This document shows positions 1 to 6,511 of a DNA stretch of 13,680 nt, piece after piece. The stretch comes from JBBAAP01 sp043808305. Its GTDB lineage: Bacteria; Planctomycetota; MHYJ01; JACQXL01. Position 1 is the first letter of the stretch. Each line of letters opens with the position of its first letter. Both the position numbers and the translations under genes were made by a program. A model generated the notes under the pieces. That model was not told the DNA's origin. It saw nothing but the letters and a program-made list of their open reading frames with translations, and searched no databases. The DNA lies in NCBI GenBank assembly GCA_043808305.1, contig JAZDFB010000065.1, positions 1 to 13,680 of the forward strand. The letters run 5' to 3'.

Positions 1-354
1 GAATGGTTCGGATAGGTGTCCGGATGGTTCGGATAGATGTCCGGATGGTTCGGATAGATGTCCGGATGGTTCGGATAGGTGTCCGAATGGTTCGTATAGG
101 TAACTGAACGGTTCACACAGGTGGTGGAATGGTTTCCACAGGTGGTGGAATGGTTTCCACAGGTGGTGGAACGGTTCACACAGGTGTTGGAATGGTTCAC
201 ACAGGTGTTGGAATGGTTCACACAGGTGTTGGAATGGTTCACACAGGTAGTGGAATGGTTCACACAGGTAGTGGAATGGTTCACACAGGTAGTGGAATGG
301 TTCACATAGGTAAGTGAACGGTTCATACAGGGCGGGGAAAGGTTCCCGGTAGTC
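1..354. repeat. Tandem array A, 21-bp period
   Basis: The GGTT anchor recurs at 5, 26, 47 and so on up to 341, which is 17 units at an exact 21-bp spacing with no spacers. There are two subfamilies. Units at about 1-109 carry GGTTCGGATAGATGTCCG. Units at about 110-340 carry GGTTCACACAGGT followed by GTTGGAAT, GGTGGAAT or AGTGGAAT. The array is cut by the window edge, so its full length is unknown. Because 21 is divisible by 3, stop-free frames arise automatically; I see no ribosome site or sensible protein, so I call it noncoding. It is not CRISPR, since there are no unique spacers. Confidence 0.93.
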
Positions 355-565
355 CGGGAAAGAAATCCGGACATACGGGAAAGAAATCCGGACATACGGG
401 GAAGAAATCCGCCATATCGGGGAAGAAATCCGGATATACGGGGAAGAATTCCGGACATCGGGAAAGTTCCCCATAGTATCGGGAAAGTTTCCCATAACAT
501 CGGGGAGGAAATCCTGTCCTACGGGAAAGAAATCCCGTCTTATCGGGGAATAAATCTGGACGTTT
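355..565. repeat. Tandem array B, about 21-bp period
   Basis: The anchor CGGGAAAG or CGGGGAAG recurs at 355, 376, 397, 418, 439, 459, 480, 501, 522 and 544. That is about ten units, mostly 21 bp with one of 20 and one of 22. A typical unit reads CGGGAAAGAAATCCGGACAT plus one base. It is more diverged than arrays A and C, and it follows array A directly: the last A unit already contains TCCGGGAAA. No gene is recognisable in it. Confidence 0.88.
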
Positions 566-609
566 GGGACTGGGTTCAGGACGTTCCAGTGCGCCTTGCG
601 AAACGACAG

Positions 610-635
610 TCCTCCCGAAAACACATTCGGGAGGA
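610..635. other. Perfect 10-bp inverted repeat between arrays B and C
   Basis: TCCTCCCGAA at 610-619 and its exact complement TTCGGGAGGA at 626-635 flank a 6-nt loop (AACACA). No T-run follows on either strand, so it does not look like a Rho-independent terminator. It ends where the first unit of array C begins (636). The stretch 566-609 before it shows nothing recognisable. Confidence 0.75.
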
Positions 636-878
636 ACGGATGACTTATCAAGCCTGACGGATGACTGGTACGTCCTGACGGACGACTGGTTAGTCCTAAC
701 GGATGACCGGTTAGTCCTAACGGATGACCGGTTAGTCCTAACGGACGACTGGTTAGTTCTAACGGATGACCGGTTAGTCCTAACGGATGACCGGTTAGTC
801 CTAACGGATGACTGGTTAGTCCTAACGGATGACTGGTTAGTCCTAACGGATGACTGGTTAGCCCTAACGGATGACTGA
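636..878. repeat. Tandem array C, exact 21-bp period
   Basis: The anchor ACGGATGAC or ACGGACGAC recurs at 636, 657, 678, 699, 720, 741, 762, 783, 804, 825, 846 and 867, which is twelve units at exactly 21 bp. The inner units are nearly identical: ACGGATGACCGGTTAGTCC plus TA, with CCGG/CTGG alternation. Each inner unit contains the dyad GTTAG-TC-CTAAC. The first two units are the most diverged. The frame stays open (LTDDWLV heptads), but I see no start signal and treat it as noncoding. Confidence 0.94.
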
Positions 879-1060
879 GGCGGCCTGAAAAGTGATTACA
901 ACGGGCGTAAAACTAGCAAAATTGCCCATTTTGGAGTCATTTTGAACTGTTTGTTCCCAGAATATGCATACCCTTCGAGTACTCGGGACAAGTATTTGAG
1001 ATAATGGGGGGGGTGGGTAGGGTGGTAGATACCGGCTACCTCGGTCGCCGATATGGACTG
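879..1060. other. Unique spacer between arrays C and D
   Basis: This stretch has no gene-like frame that I trust. It holds a 10-bp perfect palindrome CGAGTACTCG (976-985), a G-rich tract (1006-1025) and a small inverted repeat GGTAG/CTACC (1024-1028 and 1036-1040). It is not built of 21- or 22-bp units, unlike its flanks. Confidence 0.6.
1006..1025 (+). other. G-quadruplex-type G tract
   Basis: A run of eight G is followed by TGGGTAGGGTGG. Four G-triplets with loops of one to two bases can be drawn at 1006-1008, 1011-1013, 1015-1017 and 1020-1022, which meets the usual G3+N1-7 pattern. It lies just before array D. The homopolymer is also a likely spot for sequencing or assembly length error. 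Confidence 0.6.
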
Positions 1061-1346
1061 CAATACAGGTGCTTAACCTCCGCAACACAGGTGCTTAACC
1101 CCGGCAACATAAGTGCTTGACTTCTCCAACACAGGTGTTTGACCCCGGCAACACAGGCGCTTAACCCCGGCAACATAAGTGCTTAACCCCGGCAACATAA
1201 GCGCTTAACCTCTCCAACACAGGTGCTTAGCCTCTCCAACATAGGTGCTTGACCTCCGTAACACAGGTACTTGACCTCCGCAATACAGGTGCTTAACCTT
1301 TCCAACGCAAGTGCTTGACCCCCGCAACACAGGCGCTCGCCCTCTG
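1061..1346. repeat. Tandem array D, exact 22-bp period
   Basis: CAACACAGG-type anchors start at 1061, 1083, 1105, 1127, 1149, 1171, 1193, 1215, 1237, 1259, 1281, 1303 and 1325, which is thirteen units at exactly 22 bp. The core is CAACACAGGTGCTTAACC followed by a variable CCGG, TCTC or TCCG. Differences between units are mostly transitions at a few positions. The period differs by one base from arrays A-C, so no frame stays open. The core ACACAGGTG resembles the second subfamily of array A. Confidence 0.93.
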
Positions 1347-1628
1347 CTTTGCAGAAGTTTGGGAGTTACCCTGAAATTTTGAAATATGGTTATGGCATAG
1401 CAGAAAAGCCCTTGACATAGCTTCCTTAATTTATCGTATGGAATTTCAAAGGGTTTTTGCCCAATACTCTGGCAGTTGGAGTCCCGCTGAAGCGGGATAA
1501 ACTCCGCGACTTATCTGCCAGGTATAGTCGGCTGTATGATTTAACTGGCTTAACCCCGATGTCGTCCCAATGGGACTCATCGGGATAAGACCCAGTAACG
1601 TCCCGAACCGCCTTCGGCGGCATCGGGG
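1347..1628. repeat. Palindrome-rich spacer downstream of menC
   Basis: This is a gene-free stretch made of nested inverted repeats. A three-tier stem occupies 1469-1521: CTGGCAG/CTGCCAG outside, GGAGT/ACTCC in the middle, TCCCGCT/AGCGGGA inside. An imperfect pair lies at about 1404-1415 and 1445-1457. The last part, 1554-1628, is bounded by CCCCGATG and CATCGGGG and is listed separately. None of the hairpins is followed by a T-run in the direction of the minus-strand operon, so no intrinsic terminator is evident. Confidence 0.65.
1554..1628. mobile_element. Candidate miniature inverted-repeat element
   Basis: A 75-bp segment begins CCCCGATG (1554-1561) and ends with the exact complement CATCGGGG (1621-1628). 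Inside are two compound stem-loops. One pairs CCCGATG (1555-1561) with CATCGGG (1578-1584) around GTCCCA/TGGGAC. The other pairs CCCGA (1602-1606) with TCGGG (1623-1627) around CCGCC-TTC-GGCGG. The 9-bp sequence TAACTGGCT occurs at 1542-1550 and again at 1630-1638, like a target duplication, though 3 and 1 bases separate it from the inverted ends. It abuts the menC stop codon. It encodes no transposase. The mobile interpretation is inference. Confidence 0.45.
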
Positions 1629-2750
1629 CTAACTGGCTCTAAACTGCAATGCCATTTTGCGGAGTGCGTATTTATTCAACCGGGATTTGATAACATCAGC
1701 GCCCAGACCGATAGTGTCCGGGACTTTTATCAGCCCGCTTTTTTCCAATACCACCGGCGGGTCAATGATATCTTCTTGGTAATAGCGCCGGCTTTCCGAG
1801 AGGTCTGCCGGCAGGATAAAGCCCGGCAGGCTGGCCAGGGCGATATTATGAAGTCTGCCCACGCCTGTTTCCAGCAGTCCGCCGCACCAAACAGGGATGT
1901 GTTTTGAATAAAGGAAGTCGTGAATCGCCCGGGCATTGGTTGGTCCGCCCACGCGAGCCTGCTTGATATTGACTACGCGGCAACTCTTGAGCCGGACGGC
2001 CACTCTGGCATCGTTTAAACCCTTGATGCTTTCATCAAGGCAAATATCTGTCTTGAGTTTAGATTGCAGTTGGCTATGGTCAATTAAGTCGTCATAGGAA
2101 AGCGGCTGTTCTATCATCGTCAGGTTGAATTTATCAAGCGCCTTGATTATTTTGTAATCCTTCAGGGTGTATGCGCCGTTGGCATCCACCCAGAGGTCTA
2201 ACTTGGGGAACGTCTTGCGCACTTCTTTTACGATGCCGACATCCCAGCCGGGCTGTATCTTGATTTTTATCCGTTGATACCCTTTGCGGATAGAGTCGGA
2301 TATAAGATTCAGGAGTTTGTCAGGAGAACCTTCTATGCCCAGGCTGATGCCGGCAGGGATAAATTTGCGCTTGCCGCCGTATATCTTATGGAGCGGTTTG
2401 CGTTCTGTTCTTGCCTGCAGGTCAAGCAGTGCCATCTCCATACCGGCCTTGGCCATCGGATGGCCGCGGACCTTACGGAAGTTGGGAGTTATAAGTTTCA
2501 GGTTACAGGTTTTAGTCTGCCGGATGATGGGAACCAGGAAATCGTTTATGATATACCAGGCGGTTTGGACTGTTTCGTATGAGTAATAGGGTGATGCCGA
2601 GGCCGGAACTTCTCCGTAGCCTTCGGCACCATCTGATGACAGCAGGCGGATAATCAGCGTTTCCTGATAATTTACTTTGCTGAAACTGGTCTGGAAGTGA
2701 TGAACCAGCGGCAGGCGCAGGTGGTAAAGTTCGATATTAGTTATTTTCAT
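1629..2750 (-). CDS. menC: Enolase-superfamily enzyme, o-succinylbenzoate synthase (MenC)-like
   Basis: The 373-residue protein is a mandelate racemase/muconate-lactonizing-type barrel enzyme. Visible catalytic features are the KxK pair (K162, K164), metal ligands D189 (VDANGAY), E214 (IEQPL) and D239 (CLDES), and the opposite-side lysine K263 (NIKQARVGG). The C-terminal block GGLLETGVGRLHNIALASLPG (289-310), followed by SRRYYQEDI, is characteristic of the o-succinylbenzoate synthase / N-succinylamino acid racemase group. MenC dehydrates SHCHC in menaquinone synthesis; some relatives racemise N-acylamino acids. No other men genes are in the window, so the physiological reaction stays open. 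The ATG overlaps the yraN stop as ATGA, indicating coupling. The last codons abut the candidate inverted-repeat element and may have been altered by it. Confidence 0.85.
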   Translation of the reverse strand: MKITNIELYHLRLPLVHHFQTSFSKVNYQETLIIRLLSSDGAEGYGEVPASASPYYSYETVQTAWYIINDFLVPIIRQTKTCNLKLITPNFRKVRGHPMAKAGMEMALLDLQARTERKPLHKIYGGKRKFIPAGISLGIEGSPDKLLNLISDSIRKGYQRIKIKIQPGWDVGIVKEVRKTFPKLDLWVDANGAYTLKDYKIIKALDKFNLTMIEQPLSYDDLIDHSQLQSKLKTDICLDESIKGLNDARVAVRLKSCRVVNIKQARVGGPTNARAIHDFLYSKHIPVWCGGLLETGVGRLHNIALASLPGFILPADLSESRRYYQEDIIDPPVVLEKSGLIKVPDTIGLGADVIKSRLNKYALRKMALQFRAS

Positions 2751-3118
2751 GTAATCGGCAGCTCAAAGGCATTCTGGATTAAGTTTATATCCGGCTGGTT
2801 ATTAATCAATTTAATTGTGACAATATCAAACTGGCAGGGTATCTCCGGCGCAATTTTGTGCTTGAACAGGTAATATTTTGCAACACGCACCTGGCGTTTT
2901 TGCTTGCCTTTGTTAACCGCCTCCTCGGGTGGGCCGAATTCGTCCGAGGAACGCGTTTTGACTTCGATAAAGGAGATGGTTTTGTTCTTGTATCCGATAA
3001 TATCAATCTCGCCGAAATTACACTTGAAATTAGAGGCCATAATTTTATAGCCGCGCTTTTTGAGGTAGCCGGCGGCTAATTTTTCTCCTATTGCACCGAT
3101 ATCTTTTTTTGAGGCCAT
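2747..3118 (-). CDS. yraN: YraN/UPF0102 family nuclease-fold protein
   Basis: The product is 123 residues, normal for UPF0102. Near the N-terminus is IGEKLAAGYLKKRGY (positions 9-23), then GEIDIIG (36-42) and FIEVKTR (50-56), giving the E-D-ExK arrangement of restriction-endonuclease-like folds. The family is often annotated as a putative endonuclease; its physiological role is not firmly known. I chose ATG at 3118, two bases after the lipA stop. An in-frame TTG at 3127 would add three residues and overlap lipA. Neither has a clear Shine-Dalgarno sequence, so translation probably depends on readthrough from lipA. The 3' end overlaps menC by four bases. Confidence 0.9.
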   Translation of the reverse strand: MASKKDIGAIGEKLAAGYLKKRGYKIMASNFKCNFGEIDIIGYKNKTISFIEVKTRSSDEFGPPEEAVNKGKQKRQVRVAKYYLFKHKIAPEIPCQFDIVTIKLINNQPDINLIQNAFELPIT

Positions 3119-3120
3119 AT

Positions 3121-4083
3121 TTAACAAGCGTCATGCCGGAGGCACCGTGCCCGAGGCAGGCGGGGATCCGCCTCTGGCGGAGATTTAACTGATTCTTTGT
3201 TCGTTCCGGAAGGAGTTAATCCGGCTGTCTCGCCTGCATTATAGGAACTGCGCACGAATGGCCCGGAAGATACTCCTTTAAACCCCAGGCCCGACGCTAT
3301 CCGGCGATATCCGTCAAATTCCCCGGGAGTAATGAATTTTTCTACCGGCACGGTGGCGCTTGATAAAACCGGCCGCAGATATTGGCCAATAGTTATCATA
3401 TCGCAGTTCACTTTTCTCAGGTCGGCGAAAACGCCCAAAACCTCCGGCTTGGTTTCGCCGAGTCCCAGCATTATTCCGGATTTGGTAATCATTTTGGGGT
3501 AGATGGATTTGACATATTTTAGCAGGTCCAGCGAGCGCCGGTAATTTGCCTCGGGCCTGATTGCCGGGTATAATCCGGGAACGGTTTCCAGGTTGTGGTT
3601 AAATACATCAGGCCTGGCATCGGCGACGGCGCGGATATGGTCAGGGTTGCCGTTAAAATCCGGTGTTAATACTTCAATGGTAATGCCGGGGCAAAATTGC
3701 CTGACCAGGTTTATGGTTTCCGCGAACTTATTGCTGCCGCCGTCCGTTAAATCATCGCGGGTAACCGAGGTAATCACGATATGTTTCAGGCGGAGTTCCC
3801 GGGCGGCCCGGGCAACTTCTTCGGGCTCATTTTTCAGCGTTCCCGGTCCGGCAGTGCTATTTTTGTGCGATGGTATGGCGCAGAAGCGGCAGTGCCGGGT
3901 GCATTTATCGCCTAATATCAGAAAGGTAGCCGTGCCTTTTGAGAAACATTCGAGAAGGTTAGGGCACTTAGCGCTTTGGCAGACGGTATGCAGATTGGCT
4001 TGTTTTAGTATTTTTGTTACTCGTAATGACGCTCCGACCGGCGGGGTGGCTCTTTTCAACCATTCGGGAAGATATTTACTCAC
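3121..4083 (-). CDS. lipA: Lipoyl synthase, with repeat-derived C-terminal tail
   Basis: A radical SAM enzyme that inserts two sulfurs into protein-bound octanoyl groups to make lipoyl cofactor. Both cluster motifs are present: the auxiliary cluster cysteines C35, C40 and C46, and the radical SAM CxxxCxxC at C61, C65 and C68. The auxiliary cluster's serine lies in the RSSY motif at 278-281. The family normally ends soon after RSSY, but here the chain runs on to residue 320. Residues from about 301 onward are encoded by a GC-rich palindromic repeat (3133-3182), so the tail is probably a late addition outside the catalytic core. The start is GTG at 4083, three bases after the upstream stop, with only a weak TAGG before it. 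No lipB or lplA lies in the window. Confidence 0.95.
   Translation of the reverse strand: MSKYLPEWLKRATPPVGASLRVTKILKQANLHTVCQSAKCPNLLECFSKGTATFLILGDKCTRHCRFCAIPSHKNSTAGPGTLKNEPEEVARAARELRLKHIVITSVTRDDLTDGGSNKFAETINLVRQFCPGITIEVLTPDFNGNPDHIRAVADARPDVFNHNLETVPGLYPAIRPEANYRRSLDLLKYVKSIYPKMITKSGIMLGLGETKPEVLGVFADLRKVNCDMITIGQYLRPVLSSATVPVEKFITPGEFDGYRRIASGLGFKGVSSGPFVRSSYNAGETAGLTPSGTNKESVKSPPEADPRLPRARCLRHDAC
3133..3182. repeat. GC-rich palindromic repeat inside the lipA 3' end
   Basis: The stretch holds three adjoining short inverted repeats: GGCAC-C-GTGCC (3141-3151), AGGCGG-GGAT-CCGCCT (3158-3173) and CCGCC-TCT-GGCGG (3168-3180). Bases 3164-3181, read on the minus strand, are identical over 18 bp to 9014-9031 in the insert next to tRNA-Arg. 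It is therefore a dispersed repeat present in two places here in opposite orientation. It is translated as the end of LipA. Confidence 0.75.
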
Positions 4084-4086
4084 GGC

Positions 4087-4833
4087 CTAAGATTTTTGGT
4101 CTTCCGGGGCAATATACAACATTCTCATGCAGGAGCGGCAATAAACCATTTGCTTGCCCTTTTTTAAATCATTAAGCTGCTGGGGTGTAATGTCCATATT
4201 GCATCCCTGGCAGATATTATGAACCACTTTGACCAAAGCTATTCGGTCCGGTTTGTGCTTGACAATCCTTTCGTAATTGTTAACTATTTCTTTTTCCATC
4301 CCGGTGCATTTCTTTTGGCGGCCCTGGCAGACATCCTCAAGTTTCTTATTGATTTCTATAATTTCCTTATTGATTTCCTCGTTTAATGCCGCAATATCCT
4401 TTTCCATTTGGGATACTTCTTTTTCGTATTCTGCGGATTTTTTCTGGATAGTTTCCGCCTGTCCCATCATCTCAAGCATTTTGTCTTCAATCAGGCTTCG
4501 GTCAGCCTTAAGCCCGTTAATTTCGCCCTGAAGTATCGAGTACTCTTTATTGGTTTTTACCATATTAAGCTGCATTTCCATTTTAGCCATGTTGGCTTCG
4601 AGCGATTTAAGGTCCAAATCTTTTTTGGATATTTCCAGTTTTGCTTTTTTGATTTCCTCCTTTGATATTTCTATTTGCGCCTTGGTTTTGGCCAGCTGTT
4701 CCTTTTTGGAGTTGAGCATAGACGGCTTTTCCTGCCGAACTTTTTCCAGTTCAAAAATATGACAGTCTATTTCCTGTAGTTCTTTCAGACCCTGCAATGT
4801 TTGATAGATCAGTGTATTCATTTTTTGCTCCAT
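4087..4833 (-). CDS. Coiled-coil protein with C4 zinc ribbon (zf-RING_7/DUF164 family)
   Basis: The 248-residue protein begins with a long charged helical region (about 15-185) typical of an antiparallel coiled coil, including the family-type segment VKTNKEY (92-98). It ends with a zinc ribbon: CQGC (C208, C211) and CRSC (C232, C235). The family is widespread; a nucleic-acid-associated role has been suggested, but no reaction is established. I chose ATG at 4833 because AGGA lies about nine bases upstream; an internal ATG at 4821 is possible. It sits four bases after rpoD and three before lipA, so it is an internal operon member. Confidence 0.88.
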   Translation of the reverse strand: MEQKMNTLIYQTLQGLKELQEIDCHIFELEKVRQEKPSMLNSKKEQLAKTKAQIEISKEEIKKAKLEISKKDLDLKSLEANMAKMEMQLNMVKTNKEYSILQGEINGLKADRSLIEDKMLEMMGQAETIQKKSAEYEKEVSQMEKDIAALNEEINKEIIEINKKLEDVCQGRQKKCTGMEKEIVNNYERIVKHKPDRIALVKVVHNICQGCNMDITPQQLNDLKKGKQMVYCRSCMRMLYIAPEDQKS

Positions 4834-4837
4834 ATTT

Positions 4838-6511
4838 TTATATCCTTTTTACTCCATCCATGAAGCTTTCAAGTTTGCGGATTCTGGTTGGGTGTTGCAG
4901 TTTCCGTATAGCTTTAGCTTCAATTTGCCTGACTCGTTCTCTGGTTACCTTGAATATTTTTCCCACTTCTTCCAGGGTGTAATTATAACCGGCGCCGATG
5001 CCGTAGCGCAGTTTGAGTATTTCCCGTTCTCTGAAAGTAAGGGTGCCTAAAACATGGGATATTTTTTCTTTGAGTATTTTATGGGTAGCCAATTTTACCG
5101 GCGATTCCACGCGCTGGTCTTCTATAAAATCGCCGAAGTAAGTGTCATCGCTGGAACCAATCGGGCTGTCCAGAGATACCGGGTGTTTGATGATTCGGTA
5201 TACCCGTTTTATTTCGTCGGGCGGTATGTGGGATATTTTTGATATCTCATCAATAGTCGGGTCCCGGCCTTTTTCCTGAAGGATTGATTTTGCCGCCGAT
5301 TTTAGTTTAGACAATGTTTCAACCATGTGGACAGGGATGCGGATAGTCCTGGCCTGGTCGGCAATAGCCCGGCTGATAGCCTGCCTGATCCACCAGGTGG
5401 CATAGGTGCTGAATTTATAGCCGCGGCAATAGTCGTATTTTTCCACGGCGCGCATCAGGCCGGTATTGCCTTCCTGGACCAGGTCAAGGAAAGTCAATCC
5501 GCGGTTGCGGTATTTTTTGGCGATGCTGACGACCAGCCTTAAATTGGCGCTGGAAAGTTTTCGTTTGGCCCGCTCATATTCCAAGAATCTCCGGTCGCAT
5601 TCCTTAAGCCTTGTCTGGAGTTCTTCCATATTCTCCATCAGGAGCAAATCAAAATCGGAGATTTTGCTTTCCAGCTCTTTGAGGCGTAGGCGATTTTTGC
5701 TCGAACCTTTCCGCAAGCTTTGATATTCTTTGAAAGTCAGGCGCAATTGCTGGTAAATCTCTTTGAGCCGGAAAACAATCGGCCTTATTTTTTTCGGTTG
5801 GATGTTGACGTCTTCGAGGTTGGCAACCCATTTTGACCTGCGCTTTTCTATTTTTTGCTGGAGAGAGAGCCTTTCCTTGATCGAAAGCCTTTCCGTGATT
5901 AATCTTTTGTAATCTTCTTTGTTTTCCCTGACCAGGCGTTTCAGGGTTTGTATGTTATTCGAGAGCTTGCGTAATATTTTGCGGCGGCTCATCTTGGCGG
6001 TAATGTCCGTCCTGAGCGTCCGATCCAGCGCGACGTTGCCGTTGCGCACATCTTCAAGGATATTTATGCATTCCAGCACGGCGACGGGCGATTCCTCGAC
6101 TTTTTCCCGGAAACGCCGCCGGGCCAGATCTATTTTTTTCGAGATGATTATTTCTTCGGCCCGGGAGAGCAAGGGTATTTCTCCCATCTGGGTAAGATAC
6201 ATCCGAACCGGGTCATCGATTTTATCCGCGCTGGGCTCGTTTTTTTGTATAACCTCAACCACTTCTTCTTCGCTCTTGGCAGGAGCTTCTTCCTCGCTGA
6301 TGATTTCCTTGGCGGGAGCGCTGTCTTCGGTGGCCACATCCTCGTCAATCAGCTCGATGCCGAGTTCGTCAAGCAACACCAGCAGGTTGTCCAGCTTGTC
6401 CGGCGAAGCCATATCCGGCGGCAGAAATTTATTGACGTCGCTGTACGTTAGGTGGCCTTTACGTTTGCCTTCCTCAATAAGATGCTTTAAATCTTTATCT
6501 AATATTTTCAT
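4838..6511 (-). CDS. rpoD: Primary sigma factor RpoD (sigma-70)
   Basis: With the chosen start the protein has 557 residues. Region 1.1 occupies about 1-60, followed by an acidic Glu/Ala-rich linker (60-93). Region 1.2 is DDPVRMYLTQMGEIPLLSR (about 99-117). A long charged nonconserved region (about 130-310) follows. Region 2 (about 316-400) includes KFSTYATWWIRQAISRAIAD for -10 recognition and promoter melting. Region 4 contains REREILKLRYG and the helix-turn-helix YTLEEVGKIFKVTRERVRQI. I chose ATG at 6511, which overlaps the dnaG stop as ATGA; an upstream in-frame ATG at 6532 would add seven residues inside dnaG. The TTGACA-type promoters in this window are the kind this sigma factor would read. 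Confidence 0.97.
   Translation of the reverse strand: MKILDKDLKHLIEEGKRKGHLTYSDVNKFLPPDMASPDKLDNLLVLLDELGIELIDEDVATEDSAPAKEIISEEEAPAKSEEEVVEVIQKNEPSADKIDDPVRMYLTQMGEIPLLSRAEEIIISKKIDLARRRFREKVEESPVAVLECINILEDVRNGNVALDRTLRTDITAKMSRRKILRKLSNNIQTLKRLVRENKEDYKRLITERLSIKERLSLQQKIEKRRSKWVANLEDVNIQPKKIRPIVFRLKEIYQQLRLTFKEYQSLRKGSSKNRLRLKELESKISDFDLLLMENMEELQTRLKECDRRFLEYERAKRKLSSANLRLVVSIAKKYRNRGLTFLDLVQEGNTGLMRAVEKYDYCRGYKFSTYATWWIRQAISRAIADQARTIRIPVHMVETLSKLKSAAKSILQEKGRDPTIDEISKISHIPPDEIKRVYRIIKHPVSLDSPIGSSDDTYFGDFIEDQRVESPVKLATHKILKEKISHVLGTLTFREREILKLRYGIGAGYNYTLEEVGKIFKVTRERVRQIEAKAIRKLQHPTRIRKLESFMDGVKRI

Noticed and set aside
1..1346. CRISPR array
   Set aside because: Units follow each other directly at 20-22 bp with no unique spacers, and there are no cas genes.
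1..1346. Plasmid-type iteron replication origin
   Set aside because: The unit length fits iterons, but there is no rep gene and no DnaA-box cluster, and the surrounding genes are chromosomal core genes. Kept only as one possible analogy.
1412..1440. Plus-strand promoter with TTGACA at 1412
   Set aside because: No acceptable -10 lies 16-18 bp downstream, and no plus-strand gene follows.
1426..1623. 65-residue minus-strand reading frame starting MPPKAV
   Set aside because: It is made entirely of the nested palindromes in the spacer, and has no ribosome site or family resemblance.
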